Below, piece by piece: positions 46,024-57,046 of a DNA stretch of 64,000 bases. Source of the DNA: Calliopum simillimum (taxonomy: Eukaryota > Arthropoda > Insecta > Diptera > Lauxaniidae); NCBI GenBank assembly GCA_951812925.1, contig OX638369.1, positions 129,917,287-129,981,286 on the forward strand, in the 5' to 3' direction. The notes below the pieces were generated by a model. The model did no database searches. It was not told the origin of the DNA and worked only from the letters and a program-made list of their open reading frames with translations. Positions within the stretch are counted from its first letter, which is position 1. The number at the start of each line of letters is the position of its first letter. The position numbers and the translations under genes were made by a program.

Positions 46024-46082
46024 AAGAAAAAAAAAAAAAAAAATGGGTTAAGTTTTCTGAATTTACTTTATACTCAACCTTA

Positions 46083-48397
46083 TATCGATACATCCAAAGT
46101 ATAAGTTGGTAACTCAAGTTACAACTTTTAGACGAGACAGCGTTTTTTGAAGTCTCCAACTTATGTCAAATTGTTGTATCTCTAGCTTGAAATTTTTAAG
46201 GGCTGGGAGCTATTTTTGAAGTTAAATCAAAATATACCACATTTAAGTGAAAAACACTGTCCCATGAGTAAGTTCTTACCAGTAACCAACTTGAACGTTG
46301 GATGGACCGATATGTATTTCTGAGAAAAAAAATATCGCAATTACTTTCGACTATCATTTCATGTCTTGGCATAAATCTTTAAAAATAACGAAGAACTGTG
46401 TTTAATTTAGGATATCTCAAATTCTTGACGTGTCAGAGCAATTCTGTAGTTAGATTCAGTATCAAAAAATATGAACAAAATGACTATGCTTGTAGAAATT
46501 TCTTTAGAGGACTTCATTAACTTATGGCCACGTCTTATAAAGTCCAACTTCGATCTTAAGGCAAGACGAAATACTTCATATATTACTATTGTATGATCAC
46601 TTCACTCGTACAAAACTGCACTCGCAGTGATTCACCTTCAAGTCTCAGCTCTATGGCTAATTACTAACATTTCACTGTACACAATCATCTATTTTCATGG
46701 CTGCTTACCAAGCTAATGACTTTATTAAGTCTTACGTCGTACGTTGAGTAATTGAATATGTAATTCAGTGTTCAAGGGACGCGAATACGCATAGACGGTA
46801 AAGACTGACAAAGGGCCTACTGCTGCGTACTCGTTCGATCTCTTTTCTTCTGCTGCATTGTAATCTGTTATTACCATAACAAAAATAAAGACAGCTGCAA
46901 CAAGATGGGTATCACTGTTTGGATTTTGTTACGATCGGGTTGTGTTCGTTTTAATCAAAACATGGGTATAATGGATTTCAATTTGCATTAGCGGAATTGA
47001 TGCGATACATTGATCAGCTTTTTAGATACTTGTGCATCTTTAAAAATTTCAAAGGCGGCTTTGTCTGTTGAGCTGGATTTAATAAGTGAAACATATTCTG
47101 TAAGGAGAATAAACAATATTGCTAGCAAGGATGTATCCATTCACCTCGAATTAATATCCTTTACAAAATTTTTAATTTTATATGAAAGTTGACAAAAAAC
47201 TCTTGAGAAACGGTTAAAAGATGTGAGCAAACTTCAATTGTAACTTCTTATTAAAACTCTTAGTTAAAAAAATGGAGAAAGTACTTACTCGTATTTCTTA
47301 ACACCATTTTTAATATTTTGTTCAGGATTGAATTCTATTATGACAAAAAGGAAAAACAGATCCTTAATCATGAATCTAAAGTTAAAAAAATGAAATCAAT
47401 ACTTGGACACATTAACATCTTAGAGATTTAAAAACTCTCTCCATTTTTTGGATCAGATATACTTTGGAGAGCAGACTTCTTGCAAAAAATATTAAAATTA
47501 ATGAGGCACACCATAGGTAATACCCCTTCATTCCAGCAGCACATGCTTCATCAGACAATTCGCATTCGTTTACGCTTGACTGATCCTGTTGGCTTGCTAT
47601 TTGCTCACATACATGCCTAACTGGATAGCTGGTTTGTGTGAGCGAGCGTAAATCCCATTGCTGTGATTTCAAGTGTAACTGCCTAAAATGCGTTTGCCTC
47701 CGCCGCTATGGGGAGAATATTAATCGTGCAGCAGTGCAGTGCATCATGGTTGGTCGCCAGTTGTCATCGTCATCATCATCTCCGCTGACGTTGTCATCGT
47801 AGTTGTGTTCTTAGCACGCTACAATGCCATGCGATTAGGAAAGAATTATGCTTAATGATTGACAGTGCGACATCCAACTCATCAGCGATGGTAACGGTGC
47901 AAGTGGTGGTGGTGGTGTTGGCGGTATGTTGTTACCCATGCTAACTTTGTTATGCTGCTGTAGAGAAGTTATCACCAACAAGAAGCGTGCGACTTTATAC
48001 TGTTGACGGAAGCAACGTACGTTCTGCCCAACAAAATGCGGAATCGAATTGTGATGAATTCTGTTTGACTGCAGTCATCATTGTCGAAGTTATCAAATGA
48101 TTAAAATGATGTTTAACACACTTCTAGTGATGGGGAATTAAATGCTTCAGAGTTTTTCTCACATAAATTGATGAGCGTGTTTTTTTTTACTTCAGACGAC
48201 TGCATGCCGGTAAATGCCGAATCGCCTCCAAATTGAGAAAAATATTTTTCCTGATTTTTATGTTGAGCTTTGATTAGAATCACGAGATAGTCTGGATTAG
48301 TCTGAGTTTGGTAGATTTTAGTCTGATGTCCAGTGTTCAGATAAACTACAAATACTTATGTCCAGATTAAATTAGAAATTCTAATAAAAATATTACG
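46083..48397. other. Unassigned sequence
   Basis: No gene recognised. The block at about 47640-48070 is GC-richer, with GTGGTGGTGG and TCATCATCATC tracts, and may be unique host DNA. The rest is AT-rich. A 76-codon frame at 45772-46002 on the minus strand is only the antisense of the mariner above. Confidence 0.45.
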
Positions 48398-48404
48398 TTT
48401 AAGA

Positions 48405-48672
48405 ATTTTTAAGTGCGTTACTTAATGACATTTATATATTAAAAATTGATTTTTTAATTGAACTTTTATTCATATATTTGCAAAGATCGATTTACATATA
48501 AATCTATCAATGCATTTTCTAACACATAATTATGACAAATCAAGGAACGGATTAATAACACGGCTATAGTACTAAAGTACTTTGCAAATATATGACTAAA
48601 AGTTCAATTAAAAAAAAAAATCAATTTTCAATATATAAATGTCATTAAGTAACACACTTAAAAATTCTTAAA
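48405..48672. repeat. Fold-back of the ribozyme-associated repeat
   Basis: Two unequal inverted pieces of the same sequence meet head to head. 48405-48570 (minus strand, starting ACTATAGCC) matches the sequence downstream of the hammerhead at 49042-49180. 48581-48672 is a plus-strand copy of only its distal part, from TTTGCAAATATATGA to ACTTAAAAATTCTTA. About ten bases separate them. The outer ends share TTAAGAATTTTTAAGTG. It may be an inverted retro-insertion or a TIR element. Confidence 0.7.
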
Positions 48673-48839
48673 GTTATTTGGGAGAACACGCCCTGATAAG
48701 GTGGCAACACCTGCAATCGGTATTGAATTTGTTCCAAAGGAACAGCTATACCAAATATCAATAAATAACACAAACAACAATTATGATATATCAATGCGTA
48801 TTAACACACAAACAAAACTGGCAAAAGTCGGCTTCGCAG

Positions 48840-48914
48840 CCGGGCAAGGCTAGTACAGTGGTAACGACTTCTGCTACCAACCGGGAGCTCCTTGGTTCAA
48901 CTCCCGCCCAAGCC
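48840..48914 (+). ncRNA. tRNA-like Pol III cassette upstream of a hammerhead
   Basis: A-box TAGTACAGTGG (48851-48861) and B-box GTTCAACTC (48895-48903) at tRNA spacing. CGGGAG before the B-box pairs with CTCCCG after it. It does not form a full cloverleaf, so it is tRNA-derived, as in the head of a SINE. T-runs at 48931-48934 and 48946-48950 could stop Pol III before the ribozyme at 49000. This weakens the idea that one transcript holds both. Confidence 0.65.
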
Positions 48915-48993
48915 AAAAAAACACAAAAAGTTTTCAAACTTGCAATTTTTCAATTATAATTAATTTAGTGAAATAAATATAATTATAATTACA

Positions 48994-49058
48994 ACAAAAA
49001 TAGTCTGATGAGTCTTTGTGGCGAAAGACGAAACATATGTCACTATAGCCATGTTTTT
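48994..49058 (+). ncRNA. Type I hammerhead ribozyme motif
   Basis: All the conserved hammerhead parts are present in order. Stem I 5' strand ATAGT is at 49000-49004 and core CTGATGA at 49005-49011. Stem II is GTCTTT/AAAGAC (49012-49017 with 49024-49029, six Watson-Crick pairs including the conserved G-C next to the core, six-base loop). GAAA is at 49030-49033. Stem III is very short (AC/GT around ATAT). The cleavage triplet GTC is at 49039-49041 and the stem I 3' strand ACTAT at 49042-49046. A further A-run/T-run pairing could extend stem I past an internal loop. Short stem III type I hammerheads are known from retrotransposon-linked repeats (schistosome SINE-like elements, Penelope-like elements, retrozymes). 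Predicted cleavage is after 49041. Confidence 0.85.
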
Positions 49059-49180
49059 AATCCATTCTTTGATTTGTTATAATTATGTGTTAGAAAATGC
49101 ATTGATAGATTTATATGTAAATCGATCTTTGCAAATATATGACTAAAAGTTCCATTAAAAAATCAATTTTAAAAATATTA
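49042..49180 (+). repeat. Ribozyme-downstream repeat, plus copy
   Basis: It begins at the predicted hammerhead cleavage site and runs through TGTGTTAGAAAATGCATTGA, TAGATTTATATGTAAATCGA and TTTGCAAATATATGACTAAA. It is a close match (few mismatches) to the minus-strand copy at 48405-48570. Similarity fades after about 49165. Confidence 0.8.
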
Positions 49181-49322
49181 AGCCCATGAAAATCTTCTTT
49201 CTCATGTGCCAACTCGATAGCTTTCATTATTTCTTTCTTTTGATCGTCTAGTTTATAGTTGCCTAAATATTAAAAGCTTTACCTAATTTGAAAAGTTAAG
49301 ATTATTTTGAAAAAAAAAAATA

Positions 49323-50164
49323 ACAGGTCATTTAATAAGTCCGTAGGATAAGTAAGAAAAAAACAAAATTTTGACGAAACTGGATTTTATTATTCAACAT
49401 TCTAGGGCGATACAACGAGTATAGCGATTTTCCAACTTTTCGATACCACTTTTATATTACGATTTCTCTTTTTCGTCAAAATAGGCCTCAGCTGACTGTC
49501 TTTTGGATTCTAGTGTGTAAAAATGAAGCCATGTTTCATCGATTGTCACATATCGAAGATAGAATTCGATTTTATTGCGGTTTAACAGCACCAAACACTC
49601 CTCTGAAGCATCAATTCGTTCTTGTTTTGGTGAGCTCACGCGGCAGCCACTTTGCAAAGAGCTTTTGCATACCCAAATGTTCGTGTAAAATGGTAAAAAC
49701 TCTACCATCTGATATATTTACAACGTCAGCTAGCTCGTGCACCTTCAATTTGCAATCGTTCATAACCAATTTGTGGATTTTTTTATGTTTTCTGGTGTAA
49801 TAGCCTAACTTTGGAGTCCACAGCGCTCTGCATCATTTGTGCTGGTACGACCATGTTTAAATTTAGCAATCCATTTGTATCGATGGAGTAGAGTTTGGAT
49901 AGTGTTTATCAAGACATTGTTTGGTTTCCACTGTATTTTTTTCATCAAAAAGCAATGCTTTATCAAAACTCAAAGTTCACTTTTTTTTTTTTTACTAACA
50001 AAAGTTGCTCACACTAAATGCTATAACTCACGAATCAATAGTCCGATTGCTATCAAATTTATACACGTCTCGTTTGAAGGTTAGTTCTAAATAAAAATCA
50101 TATGGACAAAATTCTTGTAACGCCATATATGTGTCATCCTACGGACTTATTGAATGACCTGTTA
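49323..50164 (-). mobile_element. Internally deleted mariner (842 bp)
   Basis: TA occurs on both sides (49321-49322 and 50165-50166). The TIR ACAGGTCATT.AATAAGTCC has one difference in its first 20 positions. The interior is minus-strand mariner transposase from the N-terminal half only. With about 1.3 kb normal for the family, some 450 bp are missing. Confidence 0.88.
49440..49940 (-). pseudogene. Mariner transposase N-terminal half
   Basis: Reading on the minus strand, KWIAKFKHGRTSTNDAERCG is the linker after the first helix-turn-helix. A region with NISDG and FTILHEHLG-like words follows, then KQERIDASEECLVLLNRN and YVTIDETWLHFYTLESKRQS. The last contains the first catalytic Asp (usually DETWIHHYTPESK). 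The frame ends before the second and third catalytic Asp because the element is deleted. Frame changes occur between blocks. It belongs to the DD34D mariner family by motif. Confidence 0.85.
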
Positions 50165-50166
50165 TA

Positions 50167-53100
50167 TCTTTTTCTCTTTAAATTTCACTGTCCAGAAAAA
50201 TCAAGATTTCAAATGCTTAGACTCTATATTAACCTACTTGAATACATTCTCTATCTGCTATAAAATACAAGGCGTTCCAAAATAAAGTTTATATATAGTG
50301 GAGCAATTAAAAAAAAATACCATCTATTGAAAATGTGTTTATTACACTTTACAAAAAATAATGGGCTTGTGATTGTTGCATGAAAGTTGTTTGTCAATTC
50401 CGAAACAACTTTCCGCGTATAATTTGAATCCGAGAACAGACTTGGCCTATCAGCTCTAGATTTTTAGATATAGGAGGTTAGAAAAACGAACACGATTATT
50501 TTGGAAGTAAGATTCTTTTTTATATTTTTAACTAATTCGTTTCTTCAAAACAAACTCATGAAAAGTGTGTTATGATCCATCTTTCAAAAGATATAGTTGA
50601 CTTAAGACTATATCATGAAATCCTTTGCAACGACTAACCCATACAGTCTATGGATTTCGCAATGTCATTTTAAATCGATCTTAACTTTTGAAAAAAGCAT
50701 CGTAGGACACTTTTCAAGAGTTTATTTTAAAGGAAACAAATAGGACTAAGAGATGATGGCCGTATTTGTATTTTTAAATATCTCAAAATCAAGAGCTGAT
50801 GGACCAATTCCATCCTTAGATTTATATTCTGACTTTCTTATATCTTAGTTTAATATCGTCCGGCACTCATTTATTCGAACACTTAAATTTCTTATGACGA
50901 CTCGGCAGGTAGATTCTGTGATTGCTCTCATTTTCTGAAGGATATTTTTTTTTAGGCTTTCGCCAATTAAATGGGGCGCCAACAATTCCTCTCAAATAGA
51001 TGAAGAAGTTTGGAAAAAACGGTACAACAACGACGTGCCCTCCGGATTTGTTGCCTTCACGTAGGTAGCTTTACAAATATAAGCTATCTTTTCGAACAGC
51101 TTTCTGATTTTATTCAAATCTAGATTCAGAAAGAATGATTGACAAGTTTCGATCCAGTAAAGTCCAAATGTGTGCTTCTTAAAGATTGTGTCTTAACGTT
51201 ATGCCTTTTGATAGAGTCTCTAGAGTCCAGAGTAATGGATTTATAAGAGGTAAACAGTTTATTTTTGCAATACAATATTTTTGATTTCCTGAATAGCGCA
51301 GAATTACAAAAATTTGGGAACAAATGTCACTCAAAGCAACAACTTTGCGAAATCAATGCAACACTTTTACTTCAAATGATGATGCCAGTAGCTTGTGTTT
51401 TGTTGCACAATTTCCAGTAATTGTTTCAAGGTTCGTTAGAACAAAAGCGATATGTTTCTCTTATAATTCTTCTAAAGCTCCGAACTGGTTATCCACGAAA
51501 AAGTGGCTCATTGATTGCATTGTGTAATTATTTGGTTTTTGTAATTTGTACTTCATTTATTTACCAATTTAAATTGGCCGAGTCGATTTTAACCACAAAG
51601 TAATGCATCATTACCGACGTCGCATGGAAATGCTTTGCATGTTGCCGCCCCAGTCATAACCGAACCACAAGTTCAAATATAAAAATTTCAATACCAATAA
51701 CCAAAGATTTTTGTTTTTGTTTTTTCCCCGTTTTCTATCAAACAGCTCCAAGTGCGATATTTCATCATGTTATCGGTCCGACGCTCACTAGAGTGCGAAC
51801 AAGTAGTAATTATTTCGCATTAACCGCTGACGACGATAAGCCGCCGCCGACACGATCGCATTGTTGTCGCTGATGATGGTGACGCTGACGCTGATGATGT
51901 GAATGAAGTTGATACCAACTTGATGGTGATGACGACGATGAGCGCAGCATTGATGATGACGTTGATGAACGCGTGTATCAACGACCAAAAGTCATTCGTC
52001 AAGACGTCTTTGGATGTCGAGCTGGAGAATGATGGTTGCTTGGTCGTTGTGGTGGTGTGCAGCCAAGTCAGTCAGCCATAAAATGATAAATTAGTTTGAT
52101 GGCATACGACGAAGGCAGTAAAGCAAAATGGCTAAGATGAAACTATTGACGTTATGCCAAAGATACTTGGAAAGAGTGCGAGTGCGAAGTTGATTGTAAG
52201 CCTACAAAAGGCAACGTAATGATTATTTTAAAGCCAATTCGTACCAGGTGTACAAGGCTGATGCTGATGAAATAATTAAGTTGCGGTATGCATTGGAATG
52301 CAATAAAAAATAATACAAAAATTTAAAATTGAGTCAGTCGCAGACAATATGGTAGGCTCTAAGAAAAGTACGTTTTTTTCCAACCGAAAATTGATTTGAT
52401 GTTCAGTTATTTTGAGAGAAATATTCAAAGGAAATTTTAAAAATGCATTATAATTTCTTTACATGCTGCCTAATCCAATTAATCAAGAGAGCACGGTAGA
52501 TTTCTTAGGTAAAATCAAACATCTTCCAAAGCATAAATTAAAATGCCAGCTGCCAACGACAGTCCAAGGCCCACTTGAAAAACATCTCGATTGCTCTAAA
52601 CTACTCACCCAATAAACTTGGCGAACACGTTATTGCTCTCACATGTATCACATGATGCAAATGATGGACGCACCCCTTCTTAAAATGCCTTGTGCCGCAT
52701 TCATAAACAACATCTAAGATCTGCGTCGTGTTGAAAAACTAGAACAGCTCGCGAAGAAATCGGCGGTCAACGCGAACAAACGGCCACCAACTAAATCGCA
52801 TCGCATGATATACCGGATTTCCTCTTGCTACGTAGTGCCGTGTTGTTTATCACATTTGCATCTGATTTACCTTGACCTAAACCAGCAACAGACAACACAT
52901 GGACATAAGGGATAACAACTGGCACAAATCTCTACGAAATCGTGGGAATTTTCCCAAAAGCGCATAAATCGCGCTCTTGTTGCAATTAAAACAAATAAAA
53001 ACCAGATGCAGCAGCGAATTTCATTCCGACGCGTCCAATCGCGCAAGGGTGGAAATGTGACGTCGTTACTGCTTTGAGAAGTCCTTTTATATTAAATTTA

Positions 53101-53820
53101 TTTTCTGACATTTTCACCCCAAAACAAACAATAGGGAAAACTCGCTCACGTTCACTTTGTTGTCAATTAAAACGCGAATGCTTTTGGTGCCGTTTTTCTA
53201 AAAATTGTTGCGTGGTCAGCGATATCGTGGACGGAAAATGCATTAATTTGCCTTACGTTGTTTTACCGTTGGAATTATCTTATCATTCCGCCAGTTTGTT
53301 CGTGGGAAATTTTTATAAGGATCACAACAGGCGCAGCAATTAGAAAAAAGGTTGCATTTCAAGAAATGTAACAGCGTTAACTGGTTTACCCGATAATATA
53401 TGTAATGTTACTTAGTAAAAACTTTCAGTTATTTAGATTAAAAAACTTGCTTGATTGCAACAAAATTTTTGTTAAATTTTTTTGGAATATTAGTAAATGA
53501 AAATCTTTAATAACGTCATAAAAGTTCGTTTTATTTAATATCTCACAAACGGTATACCTTTATGAATATTACTTGAGATCATTGTACATAGTGCGACTCA
53601 TCGATTCGGACATATTCCAGGCTTTGTTAGCTACGAAACGAATGTTTACGTCTAAATTGGCAAAATCTTCCAAAATTAGTTTTTTTTTTTTATTTGCCCC
53701 AACTTTTTCAAAAAAATCGTCACAAAATACTCAATAGTTTCGAAATGATAGACAAAAACATTGCTAAGCCACTAAAATTGTATGAAATCATATCAAGTAT
53801 TAGAAAGTTAATTTCATTTT
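50167..53820. other. Unassigned sequence
   Basis: No gene recognised. 50170-51600 is AT-rich. At 51600-53340 the composition is more balanced, with GATGATGACG tracts near 51870-51965, and it looks like unique host DNA. An 89-codon Cys-rich frame at 53074-53343 has no domain I recognise and begins in plain sequence. Confidence 0.45.
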
Positions 53821-53827
53821 CTACAAT

Positions 53828-54130
53828 TAAGGCTTGTTGATAGTCCACCAAAGATATTCTTTGTTTTGACTATAATGCCCTTGGGTAACCTTCGGATGTC
53901 CCAGAAAACTATCAGTAATAGTCCGCTGTATCAGTTTTACCCTTTCGTATATCTAGATATTCTTTTTTTTTTGATTATGAAGCCTTCGGCTGACATTCGG
54001 TAACCTTCGGGTGTTCAAGAAAACCATCAATTCAAGCTTGTTGATAGTCCGCTTTAGATTTTTTCCCTCTGGTATAATTTGATATTCTTCGTTTCGACTA
54101 TAAAGCTCTTGATTGAACTTCGGAAACCTT
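53828..54130 (+). repeat. Degenerate tandem repeat, about 2.5 units of ~125 bp
   Basis: The words TTGATAGTCC(A/G)C, ATATTCTT..TTTGA.TAT and GGTAACCTTCGG.TGT.C, and then AAAAC.ATCA, recur in the same order in three successive blocks starting near 53830, 53920 and 54045. Divergence is high. There is no coding potential. Confidence 0.6.
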
Positions 54131-54159
54131 TGAGAATGGCATTTCCTATACCTGAGCTT

Positions 54160-54410
54160 CCATCACAGACAAATTTTCAGCTCCATTGGCCGAATAGCAT
54201 ATAAGTGATAATGATTGAGACACACACACAATGACTGATTTCCCATACATACTGTCGACCCCCTTTTCAACTCTTTAAAGTATGATTTCGCGGATAGATA
54301 CTATCCTCGGGTCTCAAACTATCTCTTTACCAAATTTAATCTAAATCGGTTCAACGGCTTAAGAGTGAAAAGGCATTAGATAGACAGAGATAATTTCTCA
54401 TTTATGATAT
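54160..54410 (+). repeat. Interspersed repeat tail (ATCGGTTCAACGGCTTAAG)
   Basis: The phrases CAGCTCCATTGGCCGAATAG, TCTAAATCGGTTCAACGGCT and then AGACAGAGATAATTTCTCATT resemble repeat tails common in insect DNA. The element class is not identifiable here. No open frame. Confidence 0.5.
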
Positions 54411-55148
54411 TAAGGCTATGTTTATGATCAAGCGTATGCACGTCACGCTACCCGAGACGAATTACTACTTGCAAGAAGTTACAGGAGTACATATAGAACT
54501 GTTTATGACGCAACGATTAGCGAAAAGCGCTTTTGAGCGAGTTGGAGCGACAAAAGCGACGAGAATGTTTAGCCAAAAGTTTTTGAAACGTATGTAAGTA
54601 GTAGGAGATCGTTTAACTTTTATTTTTAATAACTATTCTTATTGCAAGTTTTGGCATTATTCTAAAGTTTTAAGCATTTTTTGTCTATGGTGGGCCCTAA
54701 TGAAATTTTCCATAGAATATTTTTTTATTCATTTCTAACGAAACGTCAGCCAATTCATATTATGATATTATTTTTGCCTCGCTTTGGACTTGCCTCACTT
54801 TCATAATAAATGGCTCATATAATTGATTTCACGTTTGAAGTATTATTTTTTTTAATATCTTGATTCAAGACGAAAAGTTTGATACATCGCATATGAAATA
54901 TTTCGAGCGTTTTCGAGATCGTAAGAAAATAAAATCTGCAACAAGCCATAATTTTGCAAAAAACGGTGATGATCTTAAAAAAATTTTTCACCTCACTTTT
55001 TTGACATCTTCTTTTTATGGGTTATAGTGGAATTTCCAATGTGTAATGTGTATGATAAGTAATCTTCCGCTTACAATACCGCTAGGTCATAAACACTTTG
55101 TCGCTAGCGGTTACGCTGCCGAAAACGCTACTTGCGATTGAGCGATTA
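54411..55148. other. Unassigned sequence with AGCG-rich ends
   Basis: GTTTATGA(T/C) followed by AGCG-like words occurs near 54419, 54502 and inversely near 55090, and several GAGCGA and GCGACAA words lie close by. This may be a decayed modular repeat, but the ends cannot be drawn. The middle is AT-rich. Confidence 0.35.
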
Positions 55149-55623
55149 CACTGGTCTACAAATTTCGAAAAAAATTTCGACTGGTGAAGAGGATGATGTT
55201 TCTTAAGTAATTTGGGTGCGCTGAATTCAAATATGGCACCAGAAATGCGCCATTAGGTCTATTTCTCTTTATATAAGGTTATTTATGTTCGTTATACTAC
55301 TCATTAATAAATAAAATAACAAAATTTACAAAAAATTCATTACGTATTTTTTGGGACAAAAGCTTGCTAGGAGACTATTGCTGGACTCTTATACGTGAAA
55401 CGGACCCAACAACATACAAACGATGTTCAAACACTGCCATTCACTTTTGAATTGTTAAACATTTTCAAATAAATTAATGGTTTTTCTTGAAAAACAAATG
55501 TGTTATTGTGTTTTGAAAACCTGACCTGATAGAGAAAAACCGATTGCAGATTAGAATTCAGCGCACCAAATAACCCTAGGAACACTATTTGGTTGCTCCA
55601 GTCGAAAATCGTGTAGACCAGTG
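55149..55623. mobile_element. 475-bp TIR element, TTA target duplication
   Basis: The ends CACTGGTCTACA are exact inverses of each other, and inverted similarity continues about 80 bp inward (TTTCGACTGG, ATTTGG.TGCGCTGAATTC). TTA lies immediately outside both ends (55146-55148 and 55624-55626). A 3-bp TTA duplication suits PIF/Harbinger, and CACT-type ends suit CACTA/Chapaev, so the superfamily stays open. Non-coding. Confidence 0.8.
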
Positions 55624-55639
55624 TTATCGTCGCGTCGGA

Positions 55640-55760
55640 AGCAAGGTAAAATTTTCAATCGAAACGGCAAACTAAAGTTGAACTTAGAGGTATGGTTCCT
55701 TGGGCATTTTTTCTTTGAATTGAATGAACTTTCACAAGGTCGGTAAAACTTCTTCAAAAA
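55640..55760 (-). repeat. Dispersed repeat shared with 9340-9480
   Basis: On the minus strand it has GAAGAAGTTTTACCGACC, GTGAAAGTTCATT and AAGGAACCATA.CTCTA in the same order as at 9355-9440. It directly follows the CACTGG element. Confidence 0.55.
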
Positions 55761-57046
55761 AAAAAAGAAAAGAAAATAATGGCGCTATTATAATTAAATT
55801 TCTTAATAAACGAATACAGTGTTTTTTACACTTTAAGATTAAGATAGTTAATAACTGTGAAGACAAAGAAACTCTAAGGGCTGATTCGAGCTCAGCAACC
55901 CGAAATCTACAAGACATAAATTTTTTCTAATATGTAAGTATATATTTTTCAATTTAGCTTTTCTCTCCATTATGAACTAATTGAAAAGTCAAATGCAAGA
56001 AATTCCTCCCATTATCACACTGATCAAATTGAACAAATGATTTAACTTCTTCTTCCCCATTATCGTAATACAATATATTGTTGCTATTATTTATTTTTGT
56101 TGCAAATATTGCCGCAGGTGTTAAGAGGCTCAAAATGTTGTTGCTATTGTTTTTTTTTTTTTATCCATTTGCTGCATCGTTTGTTTCATTTATTTTTAAT
56201 TTGAAACAAATAAGCATATCTTACAGCTACAACAACAACAGCAAGAACAACAAATTAGCAACACAATGCAACGCACATACGTCTGCAATGCAACAACATA
56301 CAGAGGCAGCAGCAGCGGCAACAACATTCATTTAACAATAAAAAGTCCCTGAGGCACCTACGTAATTCGCATTTCGTGCCCCTTGTTGCTACGGCAGCCA
56401 GCAGCAGCCGAAATGCAACACTGGGCCGTCCCTGCTGCTGCTGCATTTGCGCACAATTAAGTAATTCGATACAACTGGGAAGAACTGGCACTAAAGTCCC
56501 TGAGGCTTCTGTTCTTCCGTCGTCTGTTTGTTTAATGTGTCTGTCCGTCTGCTCAATGCTTTTGCACTTAAGGCAACAACAACAAAAAAGTCTAAAATTA
56601 AGCTAAGCAACAACAACTAAACGGTTAAGAAAAAAATCCAGTGAAAGAAGGTGAAAATTGTTGCAATGAGAAAAGTCGTTGTCGTCAAATTTACATTCGT
56701 TTGCTGCAATTGCGGTTGCAACATTTATGCTGAATTTATTTTGCATGCGATTTCAGATAGGACAGGGCTGTTTTTTGTTTTCAATAATTTGTCTTTGCGG
56801 GCGCTTAAAACTATTAAATGGGTGTTTCTCCAAAAAATATACCATTCAATGTCACGGGGCTCTAAATCATGTTTAAATTTAATACAGACACTTAACATGT
56901 GCTTCCATACTAATAGCCTAAAATTAAGAAAATAATTCTCAATATTCTACTATGAAATTATAACACAAAGTGTTAAAAACTCATTCTACTGCCAGTCCAA
57001 ATCGCATTAAGTTTGCTTGTTTCGTAATTGTTTGTATATATCATTC
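55761..57046. other. Unassigned sequence
   Basis: (CAA)n occurs near 56229-56246 and 56573-56584, with CAGCAGCAG-type tracts at about 56300-56440. Frames in this block follow simple repeats. At 56370-56560 the composition is balanced. No gene recognised. Confidence 0.45.

Larger units (their letters stand above)
43617..46080 (+). mobile_element. DD34D mariner split by two TTAA elements
   Basis: The ends are AGGTTGAGTAAAA (43617) and the inverse of AGGTTGAGTATAAAG (46080, followed by TA). Two different TTAA-flanked elements sit inside: 43751-44439 in the 5' untranslated part and 44927-45633 in the transposase. Removing both leaves a mariner of about 1060 bp, slightly short of the usual ~1.3 kb, so there are internal deletions as well. 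Confidence 0.85.

Noticed and set aside
47530..47570. CTGATGA on the minus strand as another hammerhead core
   Set aside because: It is not followed by a paired stem and GAAA, and there is no matching stem I. The same holds for CTGATGA words near 7835, 17945, 18311 and 52266.
53074..53343. Cys-rich 89-codon frame (CCQLKRECFWCRFSKNCC)
   Set aside because: Cys spacing does not match a zinc finger or a known secreted Cys-rich fold. No upstream or downstream exon is visible.
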